Shown piece after piece: positions 55,367 through 63,705 of a DNA stretch of 64,000 nt. Under the pieces are notes generated by a model. The model worked only from the letters and a program-made list of their open reading frames with translations. It did no database searches and was not told the origin of the DNA. The stretch spans positions 1-64,000 of the forward strand of contig JAWUWW010000039.1 of NCBI GenBank assembly GCA_034111645.1, read 5' to 3'. This DNA is from CANLBN01 sp034111645. GTDB lineage: Bacteria; Pseudomonadota; Gammaproteobacteria; Pseudomonadales; Cellvibrionaceae. Every line of letters starts with the position of its first letter. The stretch's first letter is position 1. The translations under genes and the position numbers were made by a program.

Positions 55367-55771
55367 ATGTGTTCTGTAGTTGCTGTATCGGCAGACTCTC
55401 CAGTTGGCAAGCGGCAAACTATTGATGACGAAAGTGGTAAGCCAAAAAGTAATATCGAAATCTATTATGTTGGAAATGTATTACACGGGAAAATATTAGA
55501 ATTGCTTGATCCAAGCAGTAATTCAACATGTAAAAAATGTAAGGGTGAAAGAGCTAGCCAACCTCTTGTAGGCATGGTTATTTTATGGAATGTTACCAGA
55601 GCTGAAAATAAAAAATCTTGGGGCGGCGGCGAAATTCTGGATCCTAAAAAAGGTAAGACTTACTCGGTCAAGCTAAGCTTGCAAAGTAATGGCGATGAAT
55701 TAAAAGTTCGAGGTTTCATCGGCGCTCCCTTTCTGGGAAGAACACAGTTTTGGAGGAGATTGAGTAACTAG
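55367..55771 (+). CDS. DUF2147-family exported protein with damaged start
   Basis: The 134-residue frame has the DUF2147 pattern: DSPVGKRQTIDDESGKPKS, then a central CKKCKGE, then GGEILDPKKGKTYSVKL and VRGFIGAPFLGRTQFWRR at the end. Reading upstream in the same frame gives a convincing signal peptide (KKLTFCKTFLFAISC) from about 55322, but no start codon precedes it. A ribosome binding site and ATGAA occur at 55274-55288 in another frame. The only in-frame ATG, at 55367, lies inside the signal peptide. The gene may be inactive or use an unusual start. DUF2147 proteins are periplasmic, with no established role. Confidence 0.6.
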   Translation: MCSVVAVSADSPVGKRQTIDDESGKPKSNIEIYYVGNVLHGKILELLDPSSNSTCKKCKGERASQPLVGMVILWNVTRAENKKSWGGGEILDPKKGKTYSVKLSLQSNGDELKVRGFIGAPFLGRTQFWRRLSN

Positions 55772-55878
55772 CTATCTTTTTTGGAGGAATCCTAATGTCG
55801 AGATGCGAAAGTAAAAAGCCTTTATTAATGCTTTTATTTGCAAATTGTTGGTAGCTATTATAACAACAAATAACTGAG

Positions 55879-56412
55879 TTATTTGTTGTTTGCATCAGCA
55901 AATATTTTTCTAGTATCTTCCATGTCATAAGCAGACTCTTTAAATGAGCTCTGATCCCACTGGCTTCTTTCTATATTAATAAAATCACCGCCATAAATAT
56001 GTATGCCGCCAGTAAATTGTTCCGTTGCGTTTTTAACCGAGTGAATCACCTCACGGCCAAGCATTACTGCATTACCAGCGGTAATGTTTTTGCTGTTTTG
56101 CTTAACGATAGTGTTATTGCGCCTTACATAAAATGTATTTTCTTCCGCACCGATATAAATACCAATAACAGCCCATAGATTGTGATTGTGGGCATGAAGC
56201 TCCATTCCTGGAGCCCATACGAAATTAATAATAGATAAGTTATTGGAAGAGTATAAAACGTCAAAGCCTGCAGATGCAGGTTTGCCCAGTTCAGTCATAA
56301 TGCTCACAGGATCTTTCAAAGCATCGTCTAATAAATTTTTAATATGCTTATGACTATCTGCTTGCGAGGCTAATTCTCTACATTGTGCAATAAAATTTTC
56401 TTTGTTAAACAT
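55879..56412 (-). CDS. Cupin protein, cysteine dioxygenase-like
   Basis: A 177-residue protein of the cysteine dioxygenase branch of the cupin fold. The metal site looks complete: HAHNHNLWAVIGIYIGAEEN near residue 72 (two His, and a later Glu), and REVIHSVKNA near residue 124 for the third ligand. Related proteins oxidise thiols such as cysteine or mercaptopropionate, but many annotated relatives have no tested activity. It is 74 bp downstream of the dead DUF815 gene and may have shared its transcript. Confidence 0.75.
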   Translation of the reverse strand: MFNKENFIAQCRELASQADSHKHIKNLLDDALKDPVSIMTELGKPASAGFDVLYSSNNLSIINFVWAPGMELHAHNHNLWAVIGIYIGAEENTFYVRRNNTIVKQNSKNITAGNAVMLGREVIHSVKNATEQFTGGIHIYGGDFINIERSQWDQSSFKESAYDMEDTRKIFADANNK

Positions 56413-56486
56413 TTGTCGAGTCCTGCGCTGCTGTTAAGATTAAGGCGCTGTAATCAGGTTATAAAATTTTAATAGGCCTGTTAGCG

Positions 56487-57089
56487 TTAATCTGAATATG
56501 AATTGAAAAACTGTTTAGCTGTGTGCCCACTTCTTGAACCTCTCGTGGCTGCAAATAATTTAGCGGCTGAGTGAAGTTCGTCGCGCGCGCCTTCAAAATC
56601 TAAAAAATAACTGTCTACAATATCTAAATAGCTATCAATATCCTGCGGATAAAACGAAAGCCACAATCTAAATCGATTTGAAAGAGATATTTTTTCTTCT
56701 ACGGTGTCAGAGTAATGAAGTACGCCGTCGATAACCTCTGTTCCGTTATTGTCAGACATATATTCAGGCATTAAGTGCCTGCGATTTGACGTAACATATA
56801 ATAAAACATTGTTTGGTGACAATTCCATTGAGTCATCAATGATCGTTTTCAGTGCTACATAACTATTTTCGTTCTCTTCGAAAGAAAAATAATCACAAAA
56901 AATAATAAATTTTTGTGGTAGGTCACGTATATCGTCAATAATCTCTGGTAAATCTTACAGATCATTTTTTTGTTTTTCTATCCCGACTAAAGCATCGAGC
57001 TCAATAGGGTCTAGCGCTGTGACTGCGCGAAACTGTCTTTTATGCTGCCACCATAGGGCCGCATGAGTTGAATGCCAATCAATATTCAT
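56487..57089 (-). pseudogene. DUF815-family ATPase, internal deletion removing the P-loop
   Basis: Reading the minus strand from the ATG at 57089, one frame gives MNIDWHSTHAALWWQHKRQF, LDPIELDALVGIEKQKNDL, a TAA stop (56953-56955), DLPEIIDDIRDLPQKFIIFC, and a well-conserved C-terminus with LLYVTSNRRHLMPEYMSDN, VEEKISLSNRFRLWLSFYPQ and ATRGSRSGHTAKQF. This is a DUF815 AAA-type ATPase of about 280-290 residues, but the roughly 60-residue stretch with the Walker A loop is missing at the stop. The Walker B region also reads CDYFSF instead of CDDLSF. The gene must be inactive. The C-terminal part alone has an ATG at 56828. Confidence 0.8.
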
Positions 57090-57121
57090 AGTGTTGCCTG
57101 TATAAATTATTCATCATCAAA

Positions 57122-57343
57122 TTAATAACATGAGTTAGGTGTATTATCTGGATTGATTTCTCCCGCTACTTCCTCAGGATCGACGTCATTAACAAACAAA
57201 ACTTCACGCACTATCTCGATATGTTCTAATACATTTTTATAATTTTCGCCGTAGTCATATTGATTCACCTCTATCGCTTTAGGCATATAACTGAAGGCAA
57301 TTTTAAGTGCCTTGAGAGCGTCTTCGTTTATTTTTTCATGCAT
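57122..57343 (-). CDS. Small acidic protein of unknown function
   Basis: A 73-residue acidic protein (MHEKINEDALKALKIAFSYM at the N-terminus) that I do not recognise. It is mostly predicted helix with no signal peptide, membrane segment or cysteine pair. The start has a good ribosome binding site (GGAG) 6 bases upstream, which favours a real gene. It lies 32 bp upstream of the dead ATPase gene on the same strand and downstream of glcC. Confidence 0.55.
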   Translation of the reverse strand: MHEKINEDALKALKIAFSYMPKAIEVNQYDYGENYKNVLEHIEIVREVLFVNDVDPEEVAGEINPDNTPNSCY

Positions 57344-57389
57344 AATAATCTCCAGTTATTATCTAGGATATACTTTGGCGCAATTAAAG

Positions 57390-58157
57390 TTAACCAGTTG
57401 CATCTTTTTGCCAACGGTTTGCGCGTCTACTACGCTCCTCTTCGCGTTCTATCTCAAGCATTCGGTCACGGATGCTATGTATATGCTCGATAGCCATGCG
57501 TTTAGCTTTTTCAGGTTCGCGATTTATGATGGCATTATAAATATTGAGATGATGGCTATCTATCTGTTTTTTTTGACGATCGAGATGATAAAGGCTAGTA
57601 ATAGAATCGACAACGCTATTAAGCATTAATTGCATTAAGCTTTGAAGAGTATGAATTAATACCGGATTATGTGAGGCCTCATAAATAGAACGATGAAAGG
57701 CATGATCTAATTGGGCTGTGTCTAAAAGATCTTTTTGATTTTCTGGTGACTGATTCATTGCTTGGTAGGCTTTCGTTATTTTGTACAAATCTTTTGTAGT
57801 GCCACGTTCGGCGGCTAGAGAAGAAGCCTCGCCTTCGAGTAATTCACGTACCTCTAATAAATCGTAGAGAAGTCTAGGATGATTTTCATATAACCGTGTG
57901 AGTGAATTTTTATTATCAGCCTCATCAAGCATACCGGTGACAAAAGAACCTTTGCCGTGTTGTGTGTCGATGACTCCGCGTCCATGTAGTTCTTTTAATG
58001 CTTCTCTGATCAAAGGTCTTGAGGCGTTTAGACGTTGACACAATTGCCGTTCTGATGGGATCTTATCTCCGGGTTGAAGTGTGCCATCAAGTATAAGCTC
58101 TTCGAGATGTCGTGAAATGAGTGAAGATCGAGTATGAGGGGTATTATCTTTGTTCAT
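57390..58157 (-). CDS. glcC: FadR/GntR-family regulator of glycolate use (GlcC-like)
   Basis: A 255-residue regulator. The N-terminal GntR winged helix-turn-helix (residues 10-75) contains GDKIPSERQLCQRLNASRPL and GKGSFV. The C-terminal FCD effector domain (about 95-235) has the metal-ligand pattern DHAFHRSIYEASHN near residue 152, and a final H in IEHIHSIRDR. It is divergently transcribed from glcG-glcD-glcE-glcF, and two TGGT-N3-ACCA sites lie in between, so it most likely senses glycolate and controls these genes. LldR or PdhR are close relatives, and the location decides for GlcC. Confidence 0.82.
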   Translation of the reverse strand: MNKDNTPHTRSSLISRHLEELILDGTLQPGDKIPSERQLCQRLNASRPLIREALKELHGRGVIDTQHGKGSFVTGMLDEADNKNSLTRLYENHPRLLYDLLEVRELLEGEASSLAAERGTTKDLYKITKAYQAMNQSPENQKDLLDTAQLDHAFHRSIYEASHNPVLIHTLQSLMQLMLNSVVDSITSLYHLDRQKKQIDSHHLNIYNAIINREPEKAKRMAIEHIHSIRDRMLEIEREEERSRRANRWQKDATG

Positions 58158-58181
58158 GTTTTTAGGTCTTAATACTTTATT

Positions 58182-58194
58182 CTGGTATGACCAG
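58182..58194. promoter_or_regulatory. Operator 1 for GlcC (CTGGT-N3-ACCAG)
   Basis: The perfect palindrome CTGGTATGACCAG is flanked by TT on each side. It matches the TGGTNNNACCA consensus of FadR-subfamily GntR regulators (PdhR, LldR and GlcC type). It lies 24 bases upstream of the glcC start codon, so it is well placed for autoregulation. Confidence 0.65.
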
Positions 58195-58264
58195 TTATCA
58201 TATTATAGTCGTCTGCGTCTGTCAGCCTTTATATTCGGTGGTTTCAAATTTCATTATTAATTTT

Positions 58265-58279
58265 ACTGGTAAGACCATT
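58265..58279. promoter_or_regulatory. Operator 2 for GlcC (ACTGGT-AAG-ACCATT)
   Basis: A second TGGT-N3-ACCA site, centred 84 bp (about 8 helical turns) from the first and on the same face of the DNA. A half-site TTGGTATG follows at 58287-58294. The rest of the 311-bp divergent region holds no gene. Confidence 0.6.
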
Positions 58280-58468
58280 AGTTGAATTGGTATGCAGTAT
58301 TAAATATCCCCTGCCTGTATAATTGCTTACATCTGGTTGTGACAGTTGACCTCTGATATATTCTATATTGTTGATTTGTTAAGCAAGCTAGAGCTGCTCA
58401 ATTTAAATAAAGATAGGTAATTAGAGGCGTCACTAGCAATATCAATAATCAATAAGGAATCAAATCAT

Positions 58469-58888
58469 ATGTTATCAGTTAAACGTTTAAGCATTGCAGA
58501 CGCTTATATACTAATAGAAGGCGCTAGACAAAAATCAATAGAAATCGGTGTGCCTATGTGTATTGCTGTAGCCGATGACTCTGGTAATTTGATCGCGTTT
58601 GAGCGTATGGACGGTGGTAAAGCGCATAGTATTTTACTGTCACAAGACAAGGCCTATACAGCGGGTGCTGCTCGTAAATCAACACAAGACTATAATGCAG
58701 TTAATGTTCCTGGCAACTTGGCATTTGGGATACATACCGAAGCGGGTGGTCGCATTAGTACGGTAGGCGGTGGTATACCTGTTGTTGTCGATGGCGAGTG
58801 TGTTGGTGGTATTGGTGTAAGCGGTAGTGCTCCTTCACAAGATGTAGAGGTTGCTCAAGCGGGTCTAGATTTTTTTAATCAACAATAA
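58469..58888 (+). CDS. glcG: GlcG/HbpS-family protein
   Basis: A 139-residue protein of the GlcG/HbpS family. Typical segments are MCIAVADDSGNLIAFERMDG near residue 30, and a glycine-rich end GRISTVGGGIPVVVDGECVG with GGIGVSG near residue 94-120. GlcG lies in glycolate operons, and related HbpS proteins bind heme or act as redox sensors; its role in glycolate use is unproven. It is the first gene downstream of the glcC operators, with 228 bp before glcD. Confidence 0.88.
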   Translation: MLSVKRLSIADAYILIEGARQKSIEIGVPMCIAVADDSGNLIAFERMDGGKAHSILLSQDKAYTAGAARKSTQDYNAVNVPGNLAFGIHTEAGGRISTVGGGIPVVVDGECVGGIGVSGSAPSQDVEVAQAGLDFFNQQ

Positions 58889-59116
58889 AACGTATTAAGG
58901 TTCTTGCGGATGGCAGCTTCAATATTCGTGAGCACAAAACACAGTTCTAAGGAGTTATCGATTTAAATAACAACTTAAGTCGGTTTATAGAGTAGAACGC
59001 GGGTAAAGAATTATTAGTCCAAAGGTTTCAGCAGACTAGTTAAAATCAAAGTTAAGATATTTCGATTATTTTGAGGTTAAAGTGTTTTGAGTTGCTGAAA
59101 CGTTTATTAATAAAAA

Positions 59117-60598
59117 GTGAGCGACATGAAACAGATAAATAATATAGAAATACTAGCAGAAACTTTCAGGCAGTTTATTGATCCCGAGTACGTGATCGTG
59201 GATAAAGAAACTCAAAAAGTCTACGATTGTGATGGCCTTGCAGCCTATACAGAAATGCCAAAATTGGTGGTTTTGCCCGATAATGTCGAGCAGATCCAGC
59301 GTGTAATGAGGCTATGCCATGAGAACAAAGTTCCTGTGGTTGCTCGCGGTGCTGGTACTAGTCTATCGGCGGGTGCTACGCCCCATAAAGATGGCGTTGT
59401 TTTATCCCTAGCCAAATTTAAAAATATTGTAAACATAGACCCGCTAGCTCGAACTGCGAGGCTTCAGCCTGGCGTGCGCAATCTTGCGATTAGCGAGGCG
59501 GCTAGCGATGTGGGTTTATATTATGCCCCTGATCCATCATCTCAAATTGCCTGCTCTATCGGTGGTAATGTCGCAGAAAACGCCGGCGGAGTTCATTGTC
59601 TTAAATATGGACTTACGGTTCATAACATTATAAAACTACAGATGGTGACTGTTGAAGGTGAGCTTGTTACTATCGGTAGCGATGGTCTAGACACGTATGG
59701 TGCAGATTTCCTGGCTCTAATTCATGGTTCTGAAGGCATGCTTGGTATTATTACCGAAGTCACCGTGCGACTACTTCCACTTCCAGAAAAAGCACAAGTT
59801 ATATTGGCAGGTTTTGATTCGGTTAAAACTGCAGGAGATTGCGTCGGTGCAATTATTTCTGAGGGCATTATCCCTGGTGGCCTAGAAATGATGGATGGCT
59901 ATGCAATTAAAGCTGCTGAGGCCTTTGCAAAAGCCGGTTATCCTTTGGATGCCGAGGCGCTTTTATTATGCGAAGTCGATGGCACCGTTGAAGAAGTTCA
60001 AGAACATATCGATCAAGTTGCTGGCCTCTTTAAAAAATTAGGTGCAACCAGCGTACGCATCTCGCAAAGTGAAGCCGAACGCGCCTTATTTTGGAAAGGT
60101 CGAAAGTCAGCTTTCCCTGCGGTAGGACGGATATCTCCAGATTATTATTGTATGGACGGCACTATTCCTCGTGGTCAGTTATCGCACGTGTTAACAGAGA
60201 TCAATCGCTTGTCTGAAGTTTATGACTTGCGTGTTGCCAACGTATTTCATGCGGGCGACGGTAACCTTCATCCATTAATTTTATTTGATTCAAGTATTCC
60301 CGGTGAGTTTGAAAAGACTGAAGAATTTGGCGGAAAAATATTAGAATTATGCGTCGAAGTAGGTGGTTGTATTACGGGTGAACACGGCGTTGGTTTAGAA
60401 AAAATCCGCCAGATGGCAGTGCAGTTTAATGACTTAGAGATTGCCCAGTTCCATTCAATAAAAGCAGCTTTTGATGCCAATGGTACTTTGAATCCAGGCA
60501 AGGGTATTCCCGTGTTAAAGCGCTGTCAGGAATACCGTGCTTTACTTAAAAAACCCGCTAACGATGAAGCTTTAAATGAAGGGGGTAATGCTGCATGA
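59117..60598 (+). CDS. glcD: Glycolate oxidase subunit GlcD
   Basis: A 493-residue FAD-binding subunit of glycolate dehydrogenase, which oxidises glycolate to glyoxylate. The FAD-binding domain (about 35-215) has ARGAGTSLSAGATPHKDGV near residue 76 and PSSQIACSIGGNVAENAGG near residue 140; the C-terminal FAD-oxidase domain (about 230-470) has VFHAGDGNLHPLI near residue 379 and GEHGVGLEKI near 422. The start is GTG 59117 or ATG 59126, three codons later. The end overlaps glcE by four bases. Confidence 0.94.
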   Translation: MSDMKQINNIEILAETFRQFIDPEYVIVDKETQKVYDCDGLAAYTEMPKLVVLPDNVEQIQRVMRLCHENKVPVVARGAGTSLSAGATPHKDGVVLSLAKFKNIVNIDPLARTARLQPGVRNLAISEAASDVGLYYAPDPSSQIACSIGGNVAENAGGVHCLKYGLTVHNIIKLQMVTVEGELVTIGSDGLDTYGADFLALIHGSEGMLGIITEVTVRLLPLPEKAQVILAGFDSVKTAGDCVGAIISEGIIPGGLEMMDGYAIKAAEAFAKAGYPLDAEALLLCEVDGTVEEVQEHIDQVAGLFKKLGATSVRISQSEAERALFWKGRKSAFPAVGRISPDYYCMDGTIPRGQLSHVLTEINRLSEVYDLRVANVFHAGDGNLHPLILFDSSIPGEFEKTEEFGGKILELCVEVGGCITGEHGVGLEKIRQMAVQFNDLEIAQFHSIKAAFDANGTLNPGKGIPVLKRCQEYRALLKKPANDEALNEGGNAA

Positions 60599-61692
60599 GC
60601 GACCAAAGCTCACAACTTATTGATCAAGTAAAAAGCTGTATCGATAAAAAACAAAAAATTATTATTGAGGGCGGCGGGACCAAAAAAAACTTAGGTCGTA
60701 GCACTCAAGATGACGCAGCTCAGGTTATTTCTACTAAAGAGCATACTGGGATTATAAATTATGAACCCGTAGAGCTCGTGATGACGGTTCGTGCAGGCAC
60801 AACCTTAAAAGAAATTGACGATGCTCTCGCAGAAAACAAACAGGTACTTGCCTGCGATCCTCCTCGCTTTGATGGCAATGCAACCTTTGGCGGTTCGTTT
60901 GCCACTAATTTATCAGGCCCAAGTCGACCTTGGTTGGGCTCTATTCGCGATCATGTGCTTGGTGTTAATTTAATTAACGGCAATGGTGATTTTTTGCGTT
61001 TTGGTGGCAAGGTGATGAAAAACGTAGCCGGCTATGATGTGTCGCGCTTACAGGCAGGCGCTATGGGTACGCTTGGCTTAATGACTGAAATTAGTTTTAA
61101 AGTTTTACCAAAAGTTGCGGCCTCAATAACACTTCGTGCCGAAGCAACACAAGCTGAAGCTATTCGTCTTATGAATGAGTTTTCTGGTCAGCCAAAACCG
61201 TTAATGGGCGCTTGTTGGTTAAATAATCATTTGTATTTGAGATTGTCAGGCGCTAAAAGTGCTGTTGAAGGTACGGTAAAACAGTGGCTAAAGAAATTGT
61301 CGAATCCAAAGCAATTATCAGAAGCTGATGCTTTAATTTTTTGGAGTAATTTACGAGAGCAGCGCGATAGCTTTTTCTCAGACAGAGAAGCTAGCGATCC
61401 ACTATGGCGCTTTTCCTTAAATTCTGCTGCTCCTGTTCATCTTGATGGCGAGCGCTGGTTACTAGATTGGGCTGGCTCTCAGCGTTGGCTTAAAGGTGAT
61501 TATTCTCAAGCCGAATTATCCGCATGGGCGGGCGAACAAGGTGGCGAAGTTGTTTTATATCAAGGTGGCGATCGCACCCAAGAGATAATAACTGAGCCTA
61601 ATAGTGTGATGAAAACACTTCAAAATAATATTAAACATTCATTTGATCCGCATAATATATTTAATGCCGGTCGCTTGTTCGGTTGGATGTAG
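60595..61692 (+). CDS. glcE: Glycolate oxidase FAD-binding subunit GlcE
   Basis: A 365-residue second flavin subunit of glycolate dehydrogenase. It has the FAD-binding domain (IIEGGGTKKNLGRSTQDDAA near residue 22, VMTVRAGTTLKEID, FDGNATFGGSFATNLSGPSR near 97) and the KVMKNVAGYDVSRLQAGAMG segment near residue 140. The start overlaps the glcD stop by four bases (ATGA), so the subunits are coupled. Its length and domain order are as in other GlcE proteins. Confidence 0.94.
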   Translation: MSDQSSQLIDQVKSCIDKKQKIIIEGGGTKKNLGRSTQDDAAQVISTKEHTGIINYEPVELVMTVRAGTTLKEIDDALAENKQVLACDPPRFDGNATFGGSFATNLSGPSRPWLGSIRDHVLGVNLINGNGDFLRFGGKVMKNVAGYDVSRLQAGAMGTLGLMTEISFKVLPKVAASITLRAEATQAEAIRLMNEFSGQPKPLMGACWLNNHLYLRLSGAKSAVEGTVKQWLKKLSNPKQLSEADALIFWSNLREQRDSFFSDREASDPLWRFSLNSAAPVHLDGERWLLDWAGSQRWLKGDYSQAELSAWAGEQGGEVVLYQGGDRTQEIITEPNSVMKTLQNNIKHSFDPHNIFNAGRLFGWM

Positions 61693-61703
61693 GATAAAGA
61701 ATT

Positions 61704-62924
61704 ATGTATACAAATACTCATCCAAAAATGGTTGGTCAGCCCAATGTTAAAGAAGCTGAAAGCATTATAAGTGCCTGCGTGCATTGTGGTTTTTGTACAG
61801 CGACATGCCCTACATATCAACACTTTGGTGACGAGCGCGACGGACCTCGTGGACGTATCTATTTAATAAAACAATTATTAGAGACCAATGAAGTTACCGA
61901 GAGTACGCAAACGCATTTAGATAGATGCTTAACTTGCAGAAGCTGTGAGACTACTTGTCCCTCCGGTGTTAAATATGGTCGCCTAGTTGATATTGGTCGG
62001 GGTATTGTCGAAGAGCGAGTGCCGCGTAAACCAATGGATAAATTAATGCGCTTGGCATTACGAAAAGTTTTGCCTAATTCGCAAGTATTTGGTTTTTTTG
62101 TAGGCATGGGACAATTAGTTAAGCCCTTGCTCAAAGGTACTTCAATTGGCGCTAAAATTCCGCCTAAAAAAGTAGCTTCGCCGTGGCCTAAAGTTGTCAA
62201 TGAAGGTAAAGGTCACGCGCGTCATATGATTGCATTGGCAGGTTGTGCGCAGTCAGTGACAACACCAAACACAAACGCGGCAACGGCTCGGGTGCTCGAT
62301 AAGCTCGGTATAACCTTAGTTGAGGCGCCAAAAGCAGGTTGTTGCGGTGCAGTAGATTATCATTTAGGTGCGCATGATGACGGCTTAAATTCTATGCGTA
62401 GAAATATCGATGCATGGTGGCCCGCTATTGAAGCTGGCGCAGAAGCTATTGTGATGACCGCTTCTGGTTGTGGAGTTATGGTAAAAGAATATGCTGAGTT
62501 ATTAGAACACGATACTAAATATGCTGAAAAATCAAAAAAAGTCAGCGAACTGACAAAAGATTTAAGCGAAATTTTGATTAATGAAGATTTAGAAAAGTTT
62601 ACCGTTAGCGATAAAAAACCAACAGCATTTCATTGTCCCTGTACACTTCAGCATGGGCAACAAATAAACGGTGTGGTTGAAGAAATTCTAACGCGTGCGG
62701 GTGTGCCATTAACTAAAACTAAAGATAAACATTTATGTTGTGGTTCAGCAGGTACTTATTCTATTCTTCAGTCTAAGACAAGTCAGCAGTTGCTCGATAA
62801 TAAATTAACGGCGTTAATGGTCGATAATCCTGTCCAAATTGTGACAGCAAATGTGGGTTGTCAAATGCATTTGGAAACAAAGGCAACTGTGCCGGTTAAA
62901 CATTGGGTTGAGCTTTTAGACTAG
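61704..62924 (+). CDS. glcF: Glycolate oxidase iron-sulfur subunit GlcF
   Basis: A 406-residue subunit that passes electrons to the respiratory chain. Two ferredoxin-type [4Fe-4S] motifs are CVHCGFCTATCP near residue 26 and CLTCRSCETTCP near residue 76. Two CCG domains follow, with GCAQSV near residue 180, AGCCGAVDYHL near 211, and LCCGSAGTYSI near 346. The gene is 11 bp after glcE and completes the GlcDEF enzyme. No malate synthase (glcB) or permease (glcA) follows in the window. Confidence 0.94.
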   Translation: MYTNTHPKMVGQPNVKEAESIISACVHCGFCTATCPTYQHFGDERDGPRGRIYLIKQLLETNEVTESTQTHLDRCLTCRSCETTCPSGVKYGRLVDIGRGIVEERVPRKPMDKLMRLALRKVLPNSQVFGFFVGMGQLVKPLLKGTSIGAKIPPKKVASPWPKVVNEGKGHARHMIALAGCAQSVTTPNTNAATARVLDKLGITLVEAPKAGCCGAVDYHLGAHDDGLNSMRRNIDAWWPAIEAGAEAIVMTASGCGVMVKEYAELLEHDTKYAEKSKKVSELTKDLSEILINEDLEKFTVSDKKPTAFHCPCTLQHGQQINGVVEEILTRAGVPLTKTKDKHLCCGSAGTYSILQSKTSQQLLDNKLTALMVDNPVQIVTANVGCQMHLETKATVPVKHWVELLD

Positions 62925-62981
62925 CCATTTAAGCGTTGATAATAGATTAAAAATAAAGAAAATAGTTTGCCTGAAAATATA

Positions 62982-63488
62982 ATGACATTTAGTTGGCAGT
63001 GGGTCCATTACAGTGAATTAAATGTGAATGATCTACATGAGTTGCTAGCTATCAGGCAAGCTGTTTTTGTTGTCGAACAAGAAAGTATTTATCTCGACGC
63101 AGATCGCTTCGATAAACATGCATATCATCTTATTGTAAGAGATGCTTCTAGTTCTTCTATTAGTGCTAATAGCGCTGAAAACAACAAGACTATTTTGCCT
63201 ATAGTCGCCTATGCCAGACTAATACCGCCCAATGTAAAGACGCAAGAAGTAATCCTTGGTCGTATTCTTGTTGCTAAAGATTATCGTGGTGCTGGTTTAG
63301 GGAAAGAATTAGTCAAGCGCTGCCTTGATAAATGTACCTCGCTTTTTTCTTTAAATAACATTCGACTCTCTGCGCAAATTCATCTCGTTGATTTTTACGC
63401 GACATTAGGTTTTGAGGTGATTGGTAATTGTTACGATGATGGTGGCATAGAGCACATTGATATGTTGTTTGAGCGAAAAACTGAATAA
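62982..63488 (+). CDS. ElaA-family N-acetyltransferase
   Basis: A 168-residue GNAT protein of the ElaA branch. I start at ATG 62982 because the following residues match the ElaA N-terminus (WQWVHYSELNVNDLHELL); a TTG five codons upstream is less likely. The family markers are IRQAVFVVEQESIY near residue 30 and the acetyl-CoA loop AKDYRGAGLGKELV near residue 103. The substrate is unknown. A short serine-rich insert lies near residues 65-78. It is separate from the glc operon by 57 bp. Confidence 0.88.
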   Translation: MTFSWQWVHYSELNVNDLHELLAIRQAVFVVEQESIYLDADRFDKHAYHLIVRDASSSSISANSAENNKTILPIVAYARLIPPNVKTQEVILGRILVAKDYRGAGLGKELVKRCLDKCTSLFSLNNIRLSAQIHLVDFYATLGFEVIGNCYDDGGIEHIDMLFERKTE

Positions 63489-63705
63489 TTACCTAACGAA
63501 AGCGTAATCATAGCAAAAGAGCTGAAGATAACAGCTTTATATAAATTATTTAGGTGGTGGTTAATAAACCTAATAGTTAATAAGAATGAGTAGTTAAAAT
63601 ACAAATAGTGATGCACAAAAACTATAACGTAAAAAATAATGTCTTTTTGATGATGTCAGTTATAAAGACAGTTGTTCCATATAGTCGATTTATAAGGAGA
63701 AAGAT

